A stretch of 64,000 nucleotides of DNA from Bolinopsis microptera (lineage: Eukaryota; Ctenophora; Tentaculata; Lobata; Bolinopsidae). Under the pieces are notes generated by a model. It was not told where the DNA came from. It searched no databases and worked only from the letters and a program-made list of their open reading frames with translations. A program made the position numbers and the translations under genes. Shown piece by piece: positions 24,501-33,700 of this stretch. The number at the start of each line of letters is the position of its first letter. The first letter of the stretch is position 1. The stretch is taken from the NCBI RefSeq assembly GCF_026151205.1, contig NC_087072.1, positions 11,632,169-11,696,168 of the forward strand. Reading direction: 5' to 3'.

Positions 24501-26403
24501 TGCTGTCTATGTGCTGATCGGCATGGCTCTGGGTCTGGTCATCAGCTGCTCGGTAAGTTCCTTCACATTCGCACAACAGCTGGGCTACTCCGCCCGCGGT
24601 GCTGAAATTTCGAGGGCTGTTTGAACAAGCTGTAACGAGCACTTTTAAGCCTTGAGCTGTATCGTTCTACTGCAACACACCATCCTATCGTTCTAACAAG
24701 TTTTTAAATAGCTGAGTTCTTAGTACTACTAGTGATACTTAGCGACGCTTGCTTTAATAATTTCCCTATTTTTGGTCACTCCCTTGATTACTTTAGTAAT
24801 ATATTGTGAGATACTCCTCAGCATAAGTTAATGGGAATGCCACCGATTTATAGTGCTACGGCGGCTGTATCAAATGAGAGCCTTTAGTAGTACTTTCTTC
24901 TCGAGCACATAGTCTTGTTTTGTGAGTAATACAGCACCACCCACCTCTTGCATCTTGCACCTTTACTCTTCTGGGATGAAAAGCGGTCATCTTTTTTGTA
25001 TACCCGTCTTTGGGCAATAGAGTCTTCTATCTGAGTAATCTTTACATTCTTTCTGCATTTTTCAAAATAGGGATAACTAAGAATTGTTAGCATTCCCTAA
25101 AGATCAGCTCGTCTGCTAATAAGCTAAAAGCTAGCAACGATTTAAAATTCACTTTAGAGAGGTCACTACATTTTAATAAAGCCCCCTCTGTTTGTTTTTC
25201 TGTTTGTTTTAATTTATCTACTTTTTGGATCACTGATACCAACTTTGTGCTGCCTGGGATTGGAGCAACTCTAAATGGTTCCTGGGCGTCAACTTCGCAA
25301 AAATTATCCATCAAATGAAGAAAAACGTTTCAAAAAGTCAAATGAATTAACTCAAAGAAATGATACAGGATATGAAATTTTCAAAATTATCAAATTAGCT
25401 AAAATAAATATCGTAATAATCAGTTAATAGACAATAATAAAAGATAAAATGTTGCTTCTAATCGACTTCTGAAAAATTGTAGAGAAAAGATAATTGGAGG
25501 ATTTTTTGCCTGCTTCAGTTTTCAGAGGGGGCTTTATTGCATTGACCTCTCTGCTGGCTCAATTCCAATTTTATACATCATCAATACCCTCATTTCACAT
25601 GATCGAACCTCTTTAAATGATTTTAGCCCCCTTTGAACACTGATTGTAACCATGGTAACCTTTGTAGCGACACTGATGATATGAAAACCTACAAATTATT
25701 GTTCGAATAGAGACTTAGGTCTAACAGCATGACGTTAAATATATTTCTATTGATACTTACTTTATCACAGTCACGACGATGCGGATTGTGCTACGGTTAC
25801 AAACACGTGCACTAGACTGACACTCAGACGGACAGACACACAAAAACAGACTCTTCACAAACCTGACGAACAAACATAAAAACTACTTGACAAACTAACA
25901 TAGAAACTACCTGACAAACAAATATACAAACTACTTGACTTGTTCATGACAGTCTTTGATTCATATCACTCGTTATTCTACTGAAGGCGACTTTGATTTT
26001 CATATTGTCAATGTTCATGCTTAGATCTGCATGCTTAGTACTTGTGCCTGGCAATGTGCCAGCTTTCCGTATCTTGGGTGCATGCTCACACATATATCCT
26101 CTTCAACCTGACTTTAGTAGTCAAATACTACTGACTGTCCCTCTGTTTGCATGGATCCAGTTCAAAGTAATCCGCTGGATCTGCTGGCATAACATATAGT
26201 CACGTGCAAAGTACTGTGGGTGACTGGTGACGCTCTGTAGTAATGATGCATGAGTACAGAACAACCTCCTACAGTTCCTTATTCCCCTCGTCCTTCAGTC
26301 GATCAAGGCGGGGCCCTTCCGGAAGTGTTACAGGGAGAGCTCGTACGATGACATCGGAACCACTGCGAACGGAGATACGGACACAACTACTCCTTACCTC
26401 TGA
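456..26403 (+). CDS. multi-exon gene for a ~342-aa protein with about seven membrane segments, family unknown
   Basis: Seven exons: 456-582, 844-1069, 1686-1761, 23833-24048, 24170-24316, 24421-24552, 26299-26403 (TGA). Every intron is GT-AG and the phases (1, 2, 0, 0, 0, 0) keep one frame. There is no cleavable signal peptide. Hydrophobic spans lie at about residues 28-51, 62-86, 107-131, 153-178, 193-213, 238-262 and 280-306. A Cys-Cys pair precedes span 4 and could be acylated. The short C-tail is polar and Thr/Asp-rich. The third intron (~22 kb) holds most of the minisatellites and transposons of the left third. Exons 1-3 could belong to a different gene from exons 4-7; only phase and membrane character tie them together. 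I do not recognise a family: there is no DRY or NPxxY motif, so it is not an ordinary class A GPCR. Exon 6 ends in phase 0, so it could also splice to the acceptors at 27248, 27826 or 30964. Confidence 0.6.
844..1069 (+). CDS. exon 2: membrane spans 1-3
   Basis: The acceptor TTATTTTCAG ends at 843 and the donor GG|GTAAGC starts at 1070. Two long hydrophobic stretches flank a polar loop (YGVDDNGNIQ). Phase 1 in, phase 2 out, matching both neighbours. The composition is that of a genuine polytopic protein. Confidence 0.7.
1686..1761 (+). CDS. exon 3: end of span 3 and a basic/Ser-rich loop
   Basis: The acceptor TTTTTCAG ends at 1685; the donor AAC|GTAAGT is a perfect consensus. It encodes a hydrophobic end (VFLMIAPFTLLM) followed by RLRFGRSSSDN. 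Phase 2 in, phase 0 out. The next compatible exon I can find is at 23833. Confidence 0.6.
1762..2200 (+). other. intron 3, proximal part
   Basis: AT-rich intronic sequence after the consensus donor. No coding frame or recognisable element before the minisatellite. Confidence 0.4.
2203..2885 (+). repeat. minisatellite, ~31-bp unit, ~22 copies, each with a donor-like core
   Basis: Near-identical units share the core GTGTCGTCCAGGTAACTCC. Two units are longer and read CAGGTAAGTGG, a perfect vertebrate-type 5' splice-site consensus. The array lies 440 bp inside intron 3. A short CA run follows it. Confidence 0.95.
3309..3760. repeat. poly-G/poly-C tracts with a GAGGCC-rich hairpin
   Basis: Several G or C runs of 15-25 bases alternate with two copies of a segment containing TGCTGAGGCCGAGG. 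Around 3399-3516 the sequence GTGATCGACCGAG is answered by its inverse CTCGGTCGATCAC, forming a hairpin; part of it recurs at 3601-3643. G-quadruplex potential is obvious, and assembly across such runs is error-prone. Confidence 0.8.
3827..3940 (+). repeat. 10-bp tandem repeat TTTAATTTGT, ~11 copies
   Basis: Perfect decamer array. It produces the artefactual Asn-Leu-Phe repeat in a 144-aa reading frame. Confidence 0.95.
4091..4262 (+). pseudogene. relic of a LINE reverse-transcriptase C-terminal tail
   Basis: Translation in two frames gives a pattern familiar from non-LTR retrotransposon ORF2 ends: a GxRSFSVxGPKIYNNLPPS-type stretch, then FKTALKTCLFNL after a frame change and an in-frame stop. 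Only about 55 codons remain. It is a dead fragment within intron 3. The assignment rests on recalled family pattern, not on a search. Confidence 0.5.
4330..5540. other. intronic sequence without a supported gene
   Basis: Unique-looking AT-rich sequence. A GGAGCCACTGTTTTGGTGG-type imperfect palindrome near 5370-5405 may be part of a small hairpin element. The open frames here are short and compositionally random. Confidence 0.3.
5546..6652 (+). repeat. minisatellite, 31-bp unit, ~35 copies
   Basis: Unit core TTAGAGAGGGAGGTAGCTGA with variants (GGGAGC for GGTAGC, TACTGTGGTAAG for TAGTGAGGTTAG). The variant with TACTGTGGTAAGAG is confined to the right end, so the array expanded from local subtypes. 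An inverted, decayed stub of the same unit sits at 9786-9812, beyond the foldback element. Confidence 0.95.
6744..9622. mobile_element. foldback element with ~980-bp inverted-repeat arms
   Basis: The left arm (about 6744-7724) and right arm (about 8640-9622) are reverse complements over almost their whole length with scattered substitutions. Outer ends read TACTCTAGTAGCAGGGA and, inverted, TACTCCAGTAGCAGGGA. Each arm holds the same short open frame (7214-7519 plus; 8849-9091 minus), probably incidental. The ~900-bp middle includes a retroelement relic. No transposase frame is visible, so it would be non-autonomous. A target-site duplication is not clear. Confidence 0.8.
7989..8340 (-). pseudogene. 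retroelement-ORF relic in the foldback centre
   Basis: On the minus strand an LRPDVVIYSDKAKK stretch is followed, after a frame change, by KEYEEISAADRRDCK and further basic residues. LRPD-x-V-x-x-S...K-Y-E-E is a pattern I know from C-terminal parts of retrotransposon ORFs in invertebrate genomes. Stops and a frameshift show it is dead. Identity is tentative. Confidence 0.35.
9940..10525. repeat. G-rich GGTACCGTGCGAGGGG repeats bracketing the LINE fragment
   Basis: Copies of GCGGGTACCGTGCGAGGGG occur at 9945-10010 and again at 10465-10520 in the same orientation, with the LINE tail between. This suggests a G-rich tandem repeat was split by, or carried with, the LINE fragment. Confidence 0.6.
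10091..10465 (-). pseudogene. LINE (CR1/L2-like) reverse-transcriptase C-terminal fragment
   Basis: The minus-strand frame reads LDLYSLQRRRERYMIILVWK, then RRGVTCLRPLGG, MRFHSFPSVASALYNVVP and FKAALDRFLHTVPDTP, ending near ILEWAVSKT and a stop. This order (LxxLxxRRxRYxxIxxWKI ... FKxxLDxFLxxVPD.P) is the standard tail of CR1/L2-type ORF2. The 5' portion is missing. It is flanked on both sides by GGTACCGTGCGAGGGG-type G-rich repeats (9945-10010 and 10465-10520). Confidence 0.75.
10969..15143 (+). repeat. 4.2-kb satellite-like array of a 20-bp unit (~208 copies)
   Basis: The unit GACACACTCACCAGCTACAA repeats with almost no length change. It has no stop codon in any forward frame, so a 1433-codon frame with a 20-residue peptide period runs through it; this is an artefact of unit length, not a protein. 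Variant units (CCATCTAC, AATCACACTC, TCAGCTACAAGACACCCTC, AATACACACTC) recur at long, similar spacings, which indicates duplicated higher-order blocks. Confidence 0.97.
15656..15852 (+). repeat. minisatellite with core CTCTACTCGGAGTATAATACG, ~8 copies
   Basis: Units of about 22-24 bp; earlier units have CTGTACTCGG and later ones CTCTACTCGG. Confidence 0.9.
16166..16330 (+). repeat. short array of GTATGTAACCATTCTGTACA-type units
   Basis: Four to five imperfect units built from CATTCTGTACAGTATG and GTATGTAGTATG; an isolated further copy lies at about 16556-16600. Confidence 0.8.
17630..17940 (+). repeat. C-rich low-complexity tract with repeated TTATAAGTACCCCC
   Basis: Runs of 8-20 C interspersed with TTATAAGTACCCCC and CCCCTCCAGCCCC. 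Strong G4/i-motif potential. Length and exact order may be unreliable in assembly. Confidence 0.85.
19843..20010 (+). repeat. four copies of a ~52-bp unit
   Basis: Each unit contains GACCCTTCAACCATG and GTTCTAGAAGGAATATAAAT. Copies are nearly identical, so the expansion is recent. Confidence 0.9.
20362..20575 (+). repeat. dispersed repeat, copy 1
   Basis: Shares AATCAGTTATGTTTTAATTT, TCGAAAGCTTTGTTC and flanking sequence over ~200 bp with 43924-44130, with about one difference per 8-10 bases. Two reading frames here do not survive in the other copy. Confidence 0.75.
20801..21887 (-). mobile_element. ~1.09-kb retroposon with poly-A tail and 14-bp target duplication
   Basis: Flanked by perfect direct repeats AAAATTCTAAGAAT at 20787-20800 and 21888-21901. 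On the minus strand it ends in a run of about 18 A (T run 20801-20818). This is target-primed retroposition. Overlapping minus frames (21113-21873) are rich in Ser/Thr/Arg and show no recognisable domain, so it is either a 5'-truncated LINE showing mostly its 3' untranslated region or a non-autonomous passenger. The intact duplication and tail point to a fairly young insertion. Confidence 0.88.
22240..23832. other. end of intron 3
   Basis: No exon seen. Contains a CACCCCCCTGCGCA-type short repeat (22570-22640), paired CRE-like sites (22950-22970) and a GC-richer patch (23535-23700). The acceptor of exon 4 closes the interval. Confidence 0.35.
22950..22970. promoter_or_regulatory. two CRE-like TGACGTCA palindromes 13 bp apart
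   Basis: TGACGTCA at 22950-22957 and 22963-22970, each within ACTGTGACGTCAGAC. TGACGTCA is the full CREB/ATF site. It lies ~860 bp upstream of exon 4 and could serve an internal promoter, but a small tandem duplication alone would also produce it. Confidence 0.35.
23833..24048 (+). CDS. exon 4: membrane spans 4 and 5
   Basis: The acceptor TATTTTACAG ends at 23832; the donor AAG|GTTAGT starts at 24049. 72 codons, phase 0 at both ends. A Cys-Cys pair, then FVWVVFLFIVLLAVFSGYCL, a loop YYQQTFFNSIG, then a second span IYVLIVLFYLFALFQIL. Codon use is GC-richer than the flanks, as expected of real coding sequence. Confidence 0.78.
24170..24316 (+). CDS. exon 5: cytosolic-type loop and span 6
   Basis: The acceptor TTACTTTCAG ends at 24169; donor AAG|GTATGT. 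49 codons, phase 0-0. A polar stretch (SGENILGELRKPFKC) precedes a 24-residue hydrophobic span beginning YLFVYISVLIFF. Confidence 0.78.
24421..24552 (+). CDS. exon 6: loop and span 7
   Basis: The acceptor TTTCAATTTCAG ends at 24420; donor TCG|GTAAGT. 44 codons, phase 0-0. A charged loop (YKSAEGDARTTN) leads into a Gly/Ala-rich span ending LGLVISCS. Confidence 0.78.
24553..26298 (+). other. intron 6 with an inverted-repeat element
   Basis: Apart from the element at 25156-25552 I see no feature; the short open frames are random in composition. Confidence 0.4.
25156..25552. mobile_element. small inverted-repeat element (MITE-like), ~400 bp
   Basis: The left end AGAGAGGTCA with AATAAAGCCCCCTCTG is mirrored at the right by CAGAGGGGGCTTTATT and TGACCTCTCT. 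No coding capacity. No certain target duplication. Confidence 0.7.
26299..26403 (+). CDS. exon 7: terminal exon, short polar C-tail
   Basis: The acceptor TCGTCCTTCAG ends at 26298. 34 codons then TGA: begins SIKAGPFRKCYRESSYDDIG and ends TTTPYL. Phase 0 matches exon 6. No usable donor precedes the stop, so an isoform using this exon ends here. The juxtamembrane Lys/Arg/Cys composition suits a cytosolic tail. Confidence 0.65.
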   Translation, partial: SIKAGPFRKCYRESSYDDIGTTANGDTDTTTPYL

Positions 26404-27247
26404 GGTGTACCTGGTTACAACTATGTGGCACCTTTCAGGAACCCTTTTTTATCTTAAGAACTATTTCTGAACTGCTTCTCTTGCTAACCTGACGTTGTTT
26501 ACCGAGTTTCAACAGAAACTGCATGTGTTTATAGGACCCGAGCAGGCCTGTTTTCGCTACATTAACTCCGCTGTTCAAGCATACCCATCTAGATTCATTC
26601 TCATCATTTACTTATTTTAACGACATTTATACTCCTGTAAAACATAAAAAGTGGTATTTTGCTAATCATTAAAATTATACTTAAAATATTTTGTACCCGT
26701 GTTAAATTGCTGGTTTTATAAAATTCGTTTCCAAAATGTTTATATTTGTTTGTAACATTGTGTTTAAAAATGGCTAAAGTTCTCGTAAAGTTATGTTTCT
26801 TAAACTTCAGGCCCTGATTCCAAGATGCTCATAATAAGCATATTATATATAGTATATAAACATAATATGTAGTAGTTTTTAAATATTTATATTTTACACC
26901 AAGACATAAATTATGCTGCTATTTTGTGTATGCCTCGTGACTAACGGCTTTTGCGTGACAGTGTAACGCGTGACGTAAACAAACGAATATGACACGCAGC
27001 CCAGTGACACCCGACCTCACAAAACAGTGCCATCACCAATACTAAGTGTGATATGACGGTGAAGCATCATTTATTAGATTTGAATTGAAGCTCTCCCTGC
27101 AAAATTATTATTACTGAACAATCTTCAAAGGACTAAGGATTTAATTAACTTATTCTAAATTCGTTTAAAAGCTCTGTAGAATTAATTAAACCCTCTAGCT
27201 CTGCTAACTGATGCCAAGACAGTGAGCCACTAACCCTCACCACACAG

Positions 27248-27460
27248 GACTTGCTACACAATGGGGGTGGCTACCACCTCACCGACGACGGACTAAACTT
27301 CCAGGACCGCCGTCCTGACAGCCGCCGCATTGAAGGAGGCAGCGTACACTCTTATCTTACTGACAGTCGCAACAACACATTGATTCACGACAAGAACAAC
27401 TACGTCAGTCCTGAGGCTGCGCGCGACAGCAACCGCCTGCTCCATCGCACTGACGTATAG
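27248..27460 (+). CDS. alternative terminal (or internal) exon; tail ending in a PDZ-ligand-like Thr-Asp-Val
   Basis: The acceptor CCTCACCACACAG ends at 27247. The frame begins DLLHNGGGYHLTDDG, continues with an Arg/Asp/Asn-rich stretch and ends LLHRTDV-stop. TDV-COOH fits a class I PDZ-binding motif. Phase 0 allows joining to exon 6 in place of 26299. Alternatively a weak donor GAC|GTATAG just before the stop would join it, in frame, to 27826. The 15-bp array that follows is made of copies of this exon's last bases. Confidence 0.55.
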   Translation, partial: DLLHNGGGYHLTDDGLNFQDRRPDSRRIEGGSVHSYLTDSRNNTLIHDKNNYVSPEAARDSNRLLHRTDV

Positions 27461-27461
27461 A

Positions 27462-27600
27462 TTATAGAACACTGACGTATAAAACACTGACGCATAGAAC
27501 ACTGACGCATAGAACACTTACGCATAGAACACTGACGTATAAAACACTGACGCATAGAACACTGACGCATACAACACTGACGTATAGAACACTGACGTAG
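27462..27600 (+). repeat. 15-bp array AACACTGACGTATAG, ~9 copies, seeded by the exon end
   Basis: Units AACACTGACGTATAG / AACACTGACGCATAG. The exon's own ending CACTGACGTATAG, including the stop codon, is the first recognisable copy. Confidence 0.9.
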
Positions 27601-27714
27601 GTGTTTGTTTAAAGTTTGTAGTTGTTAGCCACAGGACTGTTTACTCGATTGAGGTTTTCTTTTTTCGTGGAGTTGCCGTTGCGTCATATTTTTATAGTTT
27701 CTATTTAAAATACA

Positions 27715-27732
27715 ATGTCCTTATCAAGCAAG
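27715..27732 (+). CDS. possible alternative first exon (MSLSSK)
   Basis: ATG TCC TTA TCA AGC AAG followed by the donor GTAGGT; phase 0 fits the acceptor at 27826. It would start a soluble form lacking the membrane spans. Very short, so the evidence is only the ATG, the donor and the matching phase. Confidence 0.3.
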
Positions 27733-27825
27733 GTAGGTTTAAACATCCACTTCAATCCAAACCTCACAGTTACCGAGCATTCTCGTGGCATATAACAACG
27801 AGATTATTGAATTTCCCTTGTTCAG

Positions 27826-27871
27826 AATCTTGCGGATGTTCCAAGGAGATTAGTCTTTGAAGCGAGTCCAA
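27826..27871 (+). CDS. tail exon a
   Basis: The acceptor CCCTTGTTCAG ends at 27825; donor A|GTGAGT. Encodes NLADVPRRLVFEASP plus one base. A 26-bp minisatellite begins about 25 bp after the donor. Confidence 0.5.
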
Positions 27872-30645
27872 GTGAGTCTCATCCTAATTTCAGTGAGCAT
27901 ATTTTATCCCGTTACTTCCTACCCATATTTTATCCCGTTACTTCCTACCCATATTTTATACCGTTACTTCCTACCCATATTTTATACCGTTACTTCCTAC
28001 CCATATTTTATCCCGTTACTTCCTACCCATATTTTATCCCGTTACTTCCTACCCATATTTTGTACCGTTACTTCCTACCCATATTTTATCCCGTTACTTC
28101 CTACCCATATTTTATACCGTTACTTCCTACCCATATTTTATACCGTTACTTCCTACCCATATTTTATCCCGTTACTTCCTACCCATATTTTATCCCGTTA
28201 CTTCCTACCCATATTTTATCCCGTTACTTCCTACCCATATTTTATACCGTTACTTCCTACCCATATTTTATCCCGTTACTTCCTACCCATATTTTATCCC
28301 GTTACTTCCTACCCATATTTTATCCCGTTACTTTCTACCCATATTTTATCCCGTTACTTACTACCCATATTTTATAGCGTTACTTCCTACCCATATTTTA
28401 TACCGTTACTTCCTACCCATATTTTATACCGTTACTTCCTACCTAAATTTTATCCCGTTACTTACTACCCATATTTTATCCCGTTACTTCCTACATCGAA
28501 GTATTTCTCAGTCAATCACACATTAGGAGTCCTCTTCAAAATCTCAGATAATCTTTCTGTCATCTCAGTTGTCAAATACTTTAATTTGCCCTTTGGAGCA
28601 CTTTCCCCGTTGTCAGTTGTGCTTTAGTGCTTAGCTGCTGGCCTTTTTAGCACTGTTCCAGTCAGCCTTCCACTTGCCCAATTGGAGCACTTTACTCGTC
28701 CCCTTTCCGCCGCTGAAGATAACATTACAATAACTAGACACTGTTACATTACAGTACATACTACATGTTAACATTACAGAGCTAGCAAGACGGATATCCT
28801 CGCTCCATCCATCAGAAGTCATCTCAATCTTGTGATACTCTTCTGCTCACTAGCTACATTGGTTATTTAAAGTTGAACTGGACACTTATTAATTATTATT
28901 GATAAGTTTCGACAGACGAAATGATGGACAAAATGTACTGACATGGACCGTTGCGTTAAACGAAATAATTCGATTATTTGCGCCCTTTTCCCACTTTATT
29001 GATTAAAGAGATAATAAAGATTATATTCTGACTCTTATAAGACGAGCACGGTCTATACAAGAAGTAGTAGTGTGTTGCCATAGCAACCAAGAGATACCAC
29101 ATTCTTTACATTCCTTACTATGTGTTGATGAGACCTGTATTTCAGCCGCGAGAGTATTCCACCATTAACTGTGAACAGTGGTAAGAACAACGACTAGCTG
29201 CAATGCAATCATGTGCTACTGGCTTGTTGTTTCACGCATTCTCTTAGTGTACAAAATGTAAAATTCCCACATTCCGAGAGCCTGACCTACGATTCTTGTA
29301 CTGTCTTAATATGTTATATAAAGTTGTCTGATTGGATATTTCAGTCATGTTTCAAGAATATAGCTCTGGTTAGATTAAGACATGACTAGAATAGAGCTCT
29401 CTGATTGGTTAGATTAAGACATGACTAGAATAGAGCTCTCTGATTGGTTAGTTTAAGACATGACTAGAATAGAGCTCTCTGATTGGTTAGATTAAGGCAT
29501 GACTAGAATAGAGCTCTCTGATTGGTTAGTTTAAGACATGACTAGAATAGAGCCCTCTGATTGGTTAGATTAAGGCATGACTAGAATAGAGCTCTCTGAT
29601 TGGTTAGTTTAAGACATGACTAGAATAGAGCTCTCTGATTGGTTAGTTTAAGACATGACTAGAATAGAGCTCTCTGATTGGTTAGTTTAAGACATGACTA
29701 GAATAGAGCCCTCTGATTGGTTAGTTTAAGACATGACTAGAATAGAGCTCTCTGATTGGTTAGATTAAGACATGACTAGAATAGAGCTCTCTGATTGGTT
29801 AGATTAAGACATGACTAGAATAGAGCTCTCTGATTGGTTAGTTTAAGACATGACTAGAATAGAGCTCTCTGATTGGTTAGTTTAAGATGTGATCGGTCGT
29901 GCTGGTTATTTTAGTTATGTCCTGAGTTAAGTTATTGTGCAAGATGTCATCTGACGTTCCAAACGTTTAAGTGGTGAATTGGGTCGGCTATTGTAGGGAT
30001 GTTTTGAATGCTTCTGTCACTGTTTGGAGCTAGTTGTCAAGCTATATTTGTTGCTACACCCACATTGATTTTGTTTTTGCTCTTAATGTTGAATGTAGTC
30101 CGGTTGAATCCATGATCGACCAGGGAACTTCATGGCAATGACTTAGTTGGCTTAATCAACTCATTATGGTCCGACCAAATTTTCTTTATTTTGGACTCGG
30201 CTGAACACAGGCGCGGGCGCCTATATAATATGGGTCCGTAACACCAAAAATGCATGATAGAATCATGGGGGACTCAACGATTATTTTCTGGGACTATAAC
30301 TAAGTGAAGCTGAGTTATTGCCCCAAAATAGTTCCCTAGGACTTGACCGGACTAATGTTTCTGTAAGTAGTTAGGTGAGAGAGTGTTCCCGGCTTTAGAA
30401 TATCATACAGTACATACTACATGTAGTAACTATCATGCAGTACATAGTACATACTACATGTAGTAAATATCATGCAGTACATACTACATGTAGTTAATAT
30501 CGATTCTATATCATATCTAAGTGAGGGGTCTCTGCTTTGAATTAAATTTATTCGAATTACTTATCAGAGTTCAGTGTGGGAAACTATGTGACCAGATCGG
30601 ATGCGAGGTATGTGAGAGTGCGGCGTTTTAAGCACGTGCTATCTG

Positions 30646-30742
<97 letters not shown>

Positions 30743-33700
30743 TGTGTGTGGGTGTGTGTGGGTGTGTGTGGGTGTGTGTGGGTGTGTGTGGGTGTGTGTG
30801 GGTGTGTGTGTTTGTGCGTTTGTCTGCTTCTGCCTGTGTGTGTTTGTGCGTGTGTGTGTTTGTGCGTGTGTTTGTTTGTGCGTGTGTTTGTGCACATGTG
30901 CTGTGAAGCAGGTACATTGTAGAGAGTTAGGAGGCTGGGTCACGTGACAATACTTACTCTCAGAGGAGGAGCAAAGGATCTGGCTACCAGGAGACTTCTA
31001 ATGACGAGTGGCAACTTGTGAGGCCCGGCAACCGCTTCGATCCTGTTTCTTAACAACTCGTCTATTAGTGATTATGCGTATTTCCCTACAAATTTGCTTG
31101 TCCCTCAGTTTAAGCGACTATTATCTATCGCCTAGTAACTGTTATTGTATCGCTTAGCAACCTAATGCTTTTCTGTAACCACGTGTTGCATTTTCACATA
31201 GAGAAAGGCTATTTATTGTCCAATAACATGTTGCTTCCAATGTTATTACAATGTTACTTACAGCTGTGATTAGCTAAAATCTGTATTTCTCATTTCAATT
31301 ACCCCGTACATTATTTTATGTTTTCATTATCATAAAAATAGAGTCAATTATATACAAGGATTTCTACATATTATATAAGATAGTTTGTTCAATGTTGGTA
31401 TAAGAATTCCATTTTAATGTTATACTCTACGAATGAAATTATAAGAATGTGATGAATGGTTGTTAATTTGGATGGTCTAATTACCAGTCAGTTCATTGTT
31501 TTCATTAATCACATAGAATAGTTATGTTTCTATGGTAACTAGTAGTGTAACTATGGTAACTAGTAGTTATGTTTCTGATATCAGGCAAATATCGGTAAAG
31601 CTAGTATTTTAAATATATTCTTATCCTCAATTTTTACCTACTATAATTACTTATAATATTGATATGTAATATACTAAATTGATATACTGACAATTTAATT
31701 TGTACCGTTTTTTTTTCAAAACTACTGTCGCTAATATCCCTGAAATTGTGCACAAAAACTATATTTTATTTGGAGCAGTTTGCTAACTGGAATAATTTGA
31801 TCGTTAGTTAGGCAAACACAGGACACAGTATTGAACAGTATGTTGCGATGGTGATGTGATGCTTTGTACCACCCCACATAGCTGTCGTAATACAAGTGAA
31901 CAGTTCGCCCTGGTCTTTCTGTTTGTCCTTTTAGCGATTTAAAATTATGATCAAAATATATTACTTTTCATTATGTTTAAACAAAAGGGCAATTCCACGG
32001 TAAGGTTCCACTTGGTGAAAATGAAAAATGTTAAGATAGGCACCTAATTTTGGTTAAAATATGTTCATTAGACTCTTAACCTTACAGGTCAACAAAAGTT
32101 TTTTGTTTCATATTGCGTTAACTTTTGATTTTTCTCATTCAAAGGAACACTACTCGGAAATGAAAAAAATCATTCAAATTTTCAAAGGGCCATAGTTTGG
32201 GTATGCAGCAATATTTCTCTATGAAATTCCATACACTTAGGCATAGGCATAAGAATGAGAGCTATGCAAAGTTTCAAAACCGTTACTCAAATACTTTTTC
32301 TAAAAAATTTCCACAAAGATGGTGTCGCGTCCGTCACAAAATTAAGCAAAAAAGTTTTTTCAGAGCCACATAGTGCTATTTATATTCAAAAAACCACTGT
32401 AACATATCTCTTCTGAAGGTAAGGGAGTCGAGTACCGTAGAAATTATCAGGCTTGTATCTTTTAAGAAAAAAATTTTGGAAGGGGGGTCCCAACTTGTCG
32501 CGTCTGTCACATTTTTTTGAAAATGCTCCAAAAAATCTTTAAACAGACTTTAAACGCATTTTTCTTAAAGCTGAGACTGTCCTCAACAAAACTATGTCGT
32601 CAAATCGAAAATTGGACAGAAAATGGCCGAGTTATGTATAATTTTGTATATGCCCATATATGGGCATACGGCTCACTTTTAGCCATTTTTATCCATATTT
32701 CCATTATTTTGACTAAAACCAAGACAAGTAGAAGTCAAATAAGGTTGGATTGTGTTGACTATGTTGACTAGACTATCAAATAACATCATATGCAATTCAA
32801 TAATTAAATTTACTGAGTTTTTGCCATTTTATTTGCTTACAACTTTTTCAGAGGTAAAAGGCACAAAAAATGGACTTTACCCTATTTTCGCATATTTTTG
32901 AAGTAAAAATTCAATATCTTCCACAACTTATACACTAAAGTAATGAAACTTTTAGAAGATGGTCTCAACAGTATGATGCATTGAAAAGTGATGAATGTTT
33001 TACCAGAGTTATAAATTTGTTCAAGAAGAGAAATAATTGATGCCCCTAGACTGATACCCTAGCGTATGCCCAAAATGGACAATTTTGGCTATTGCAGACC
33101 TCTTGGGGGTATTTGAGGCCTAAAAATTGGCATGAATACAGAGTAGATGTCACTGAACAAGATAAAAGTGTCAAGTGGAAGATTTGGAAAAATTGGAAAA
33201 AAACGTGTGTCCGTCACAGTCGCGTCTGTCACAATTTGAAAATGGCGCCACGCAAACAAAAATTGAGCAATCTCCACGAAAATGGCATCTCAGAAATCCC
33301 TAAACCTTCTTCTATCATTGTAATTCCAAATTAGAGACAATAGATAACTTTTTGAGATAAATTTGAGTACCTTCTGAGTAGACACCCAAAAAAAAGTGTC
33401 ATATTTAAGTCGCGTCCGTCACAGGGGTGCTATCTCAGAAAGTAATAATGGTAGGGGTCTGAAATTTTCACACAACCTGTAGAAAGGTTAAATGTGGACG
33501 AATAAACAGTTGGAACTGATAAATAAACAACATCTCGAGTACAACATTCGTTTGAACTTTAAAAAACAGCAAAATCGTGGTGTCCGTCACGGTGGAATTG
33601 CCCAAAAGAGAAATTTCTGAAATAATTGAGGTACAGTAAGACATTTAGTGATAACTTTTTGAATTTTTTCAATTTTGCTGATCTGGCTAATTGTATCAAT

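Noticed and set aside
27857-28627. 256-codon frame rich in YFIPLLPTHIL
   Set aside because: Translation of the 26-bp minisatellite; the frame changes each unit and has no splice partners.
30576-30947. Cys-Val and Thr-His repeat proteins on both strands
   Set aside because: (TG)n microsatellite read in all frames.
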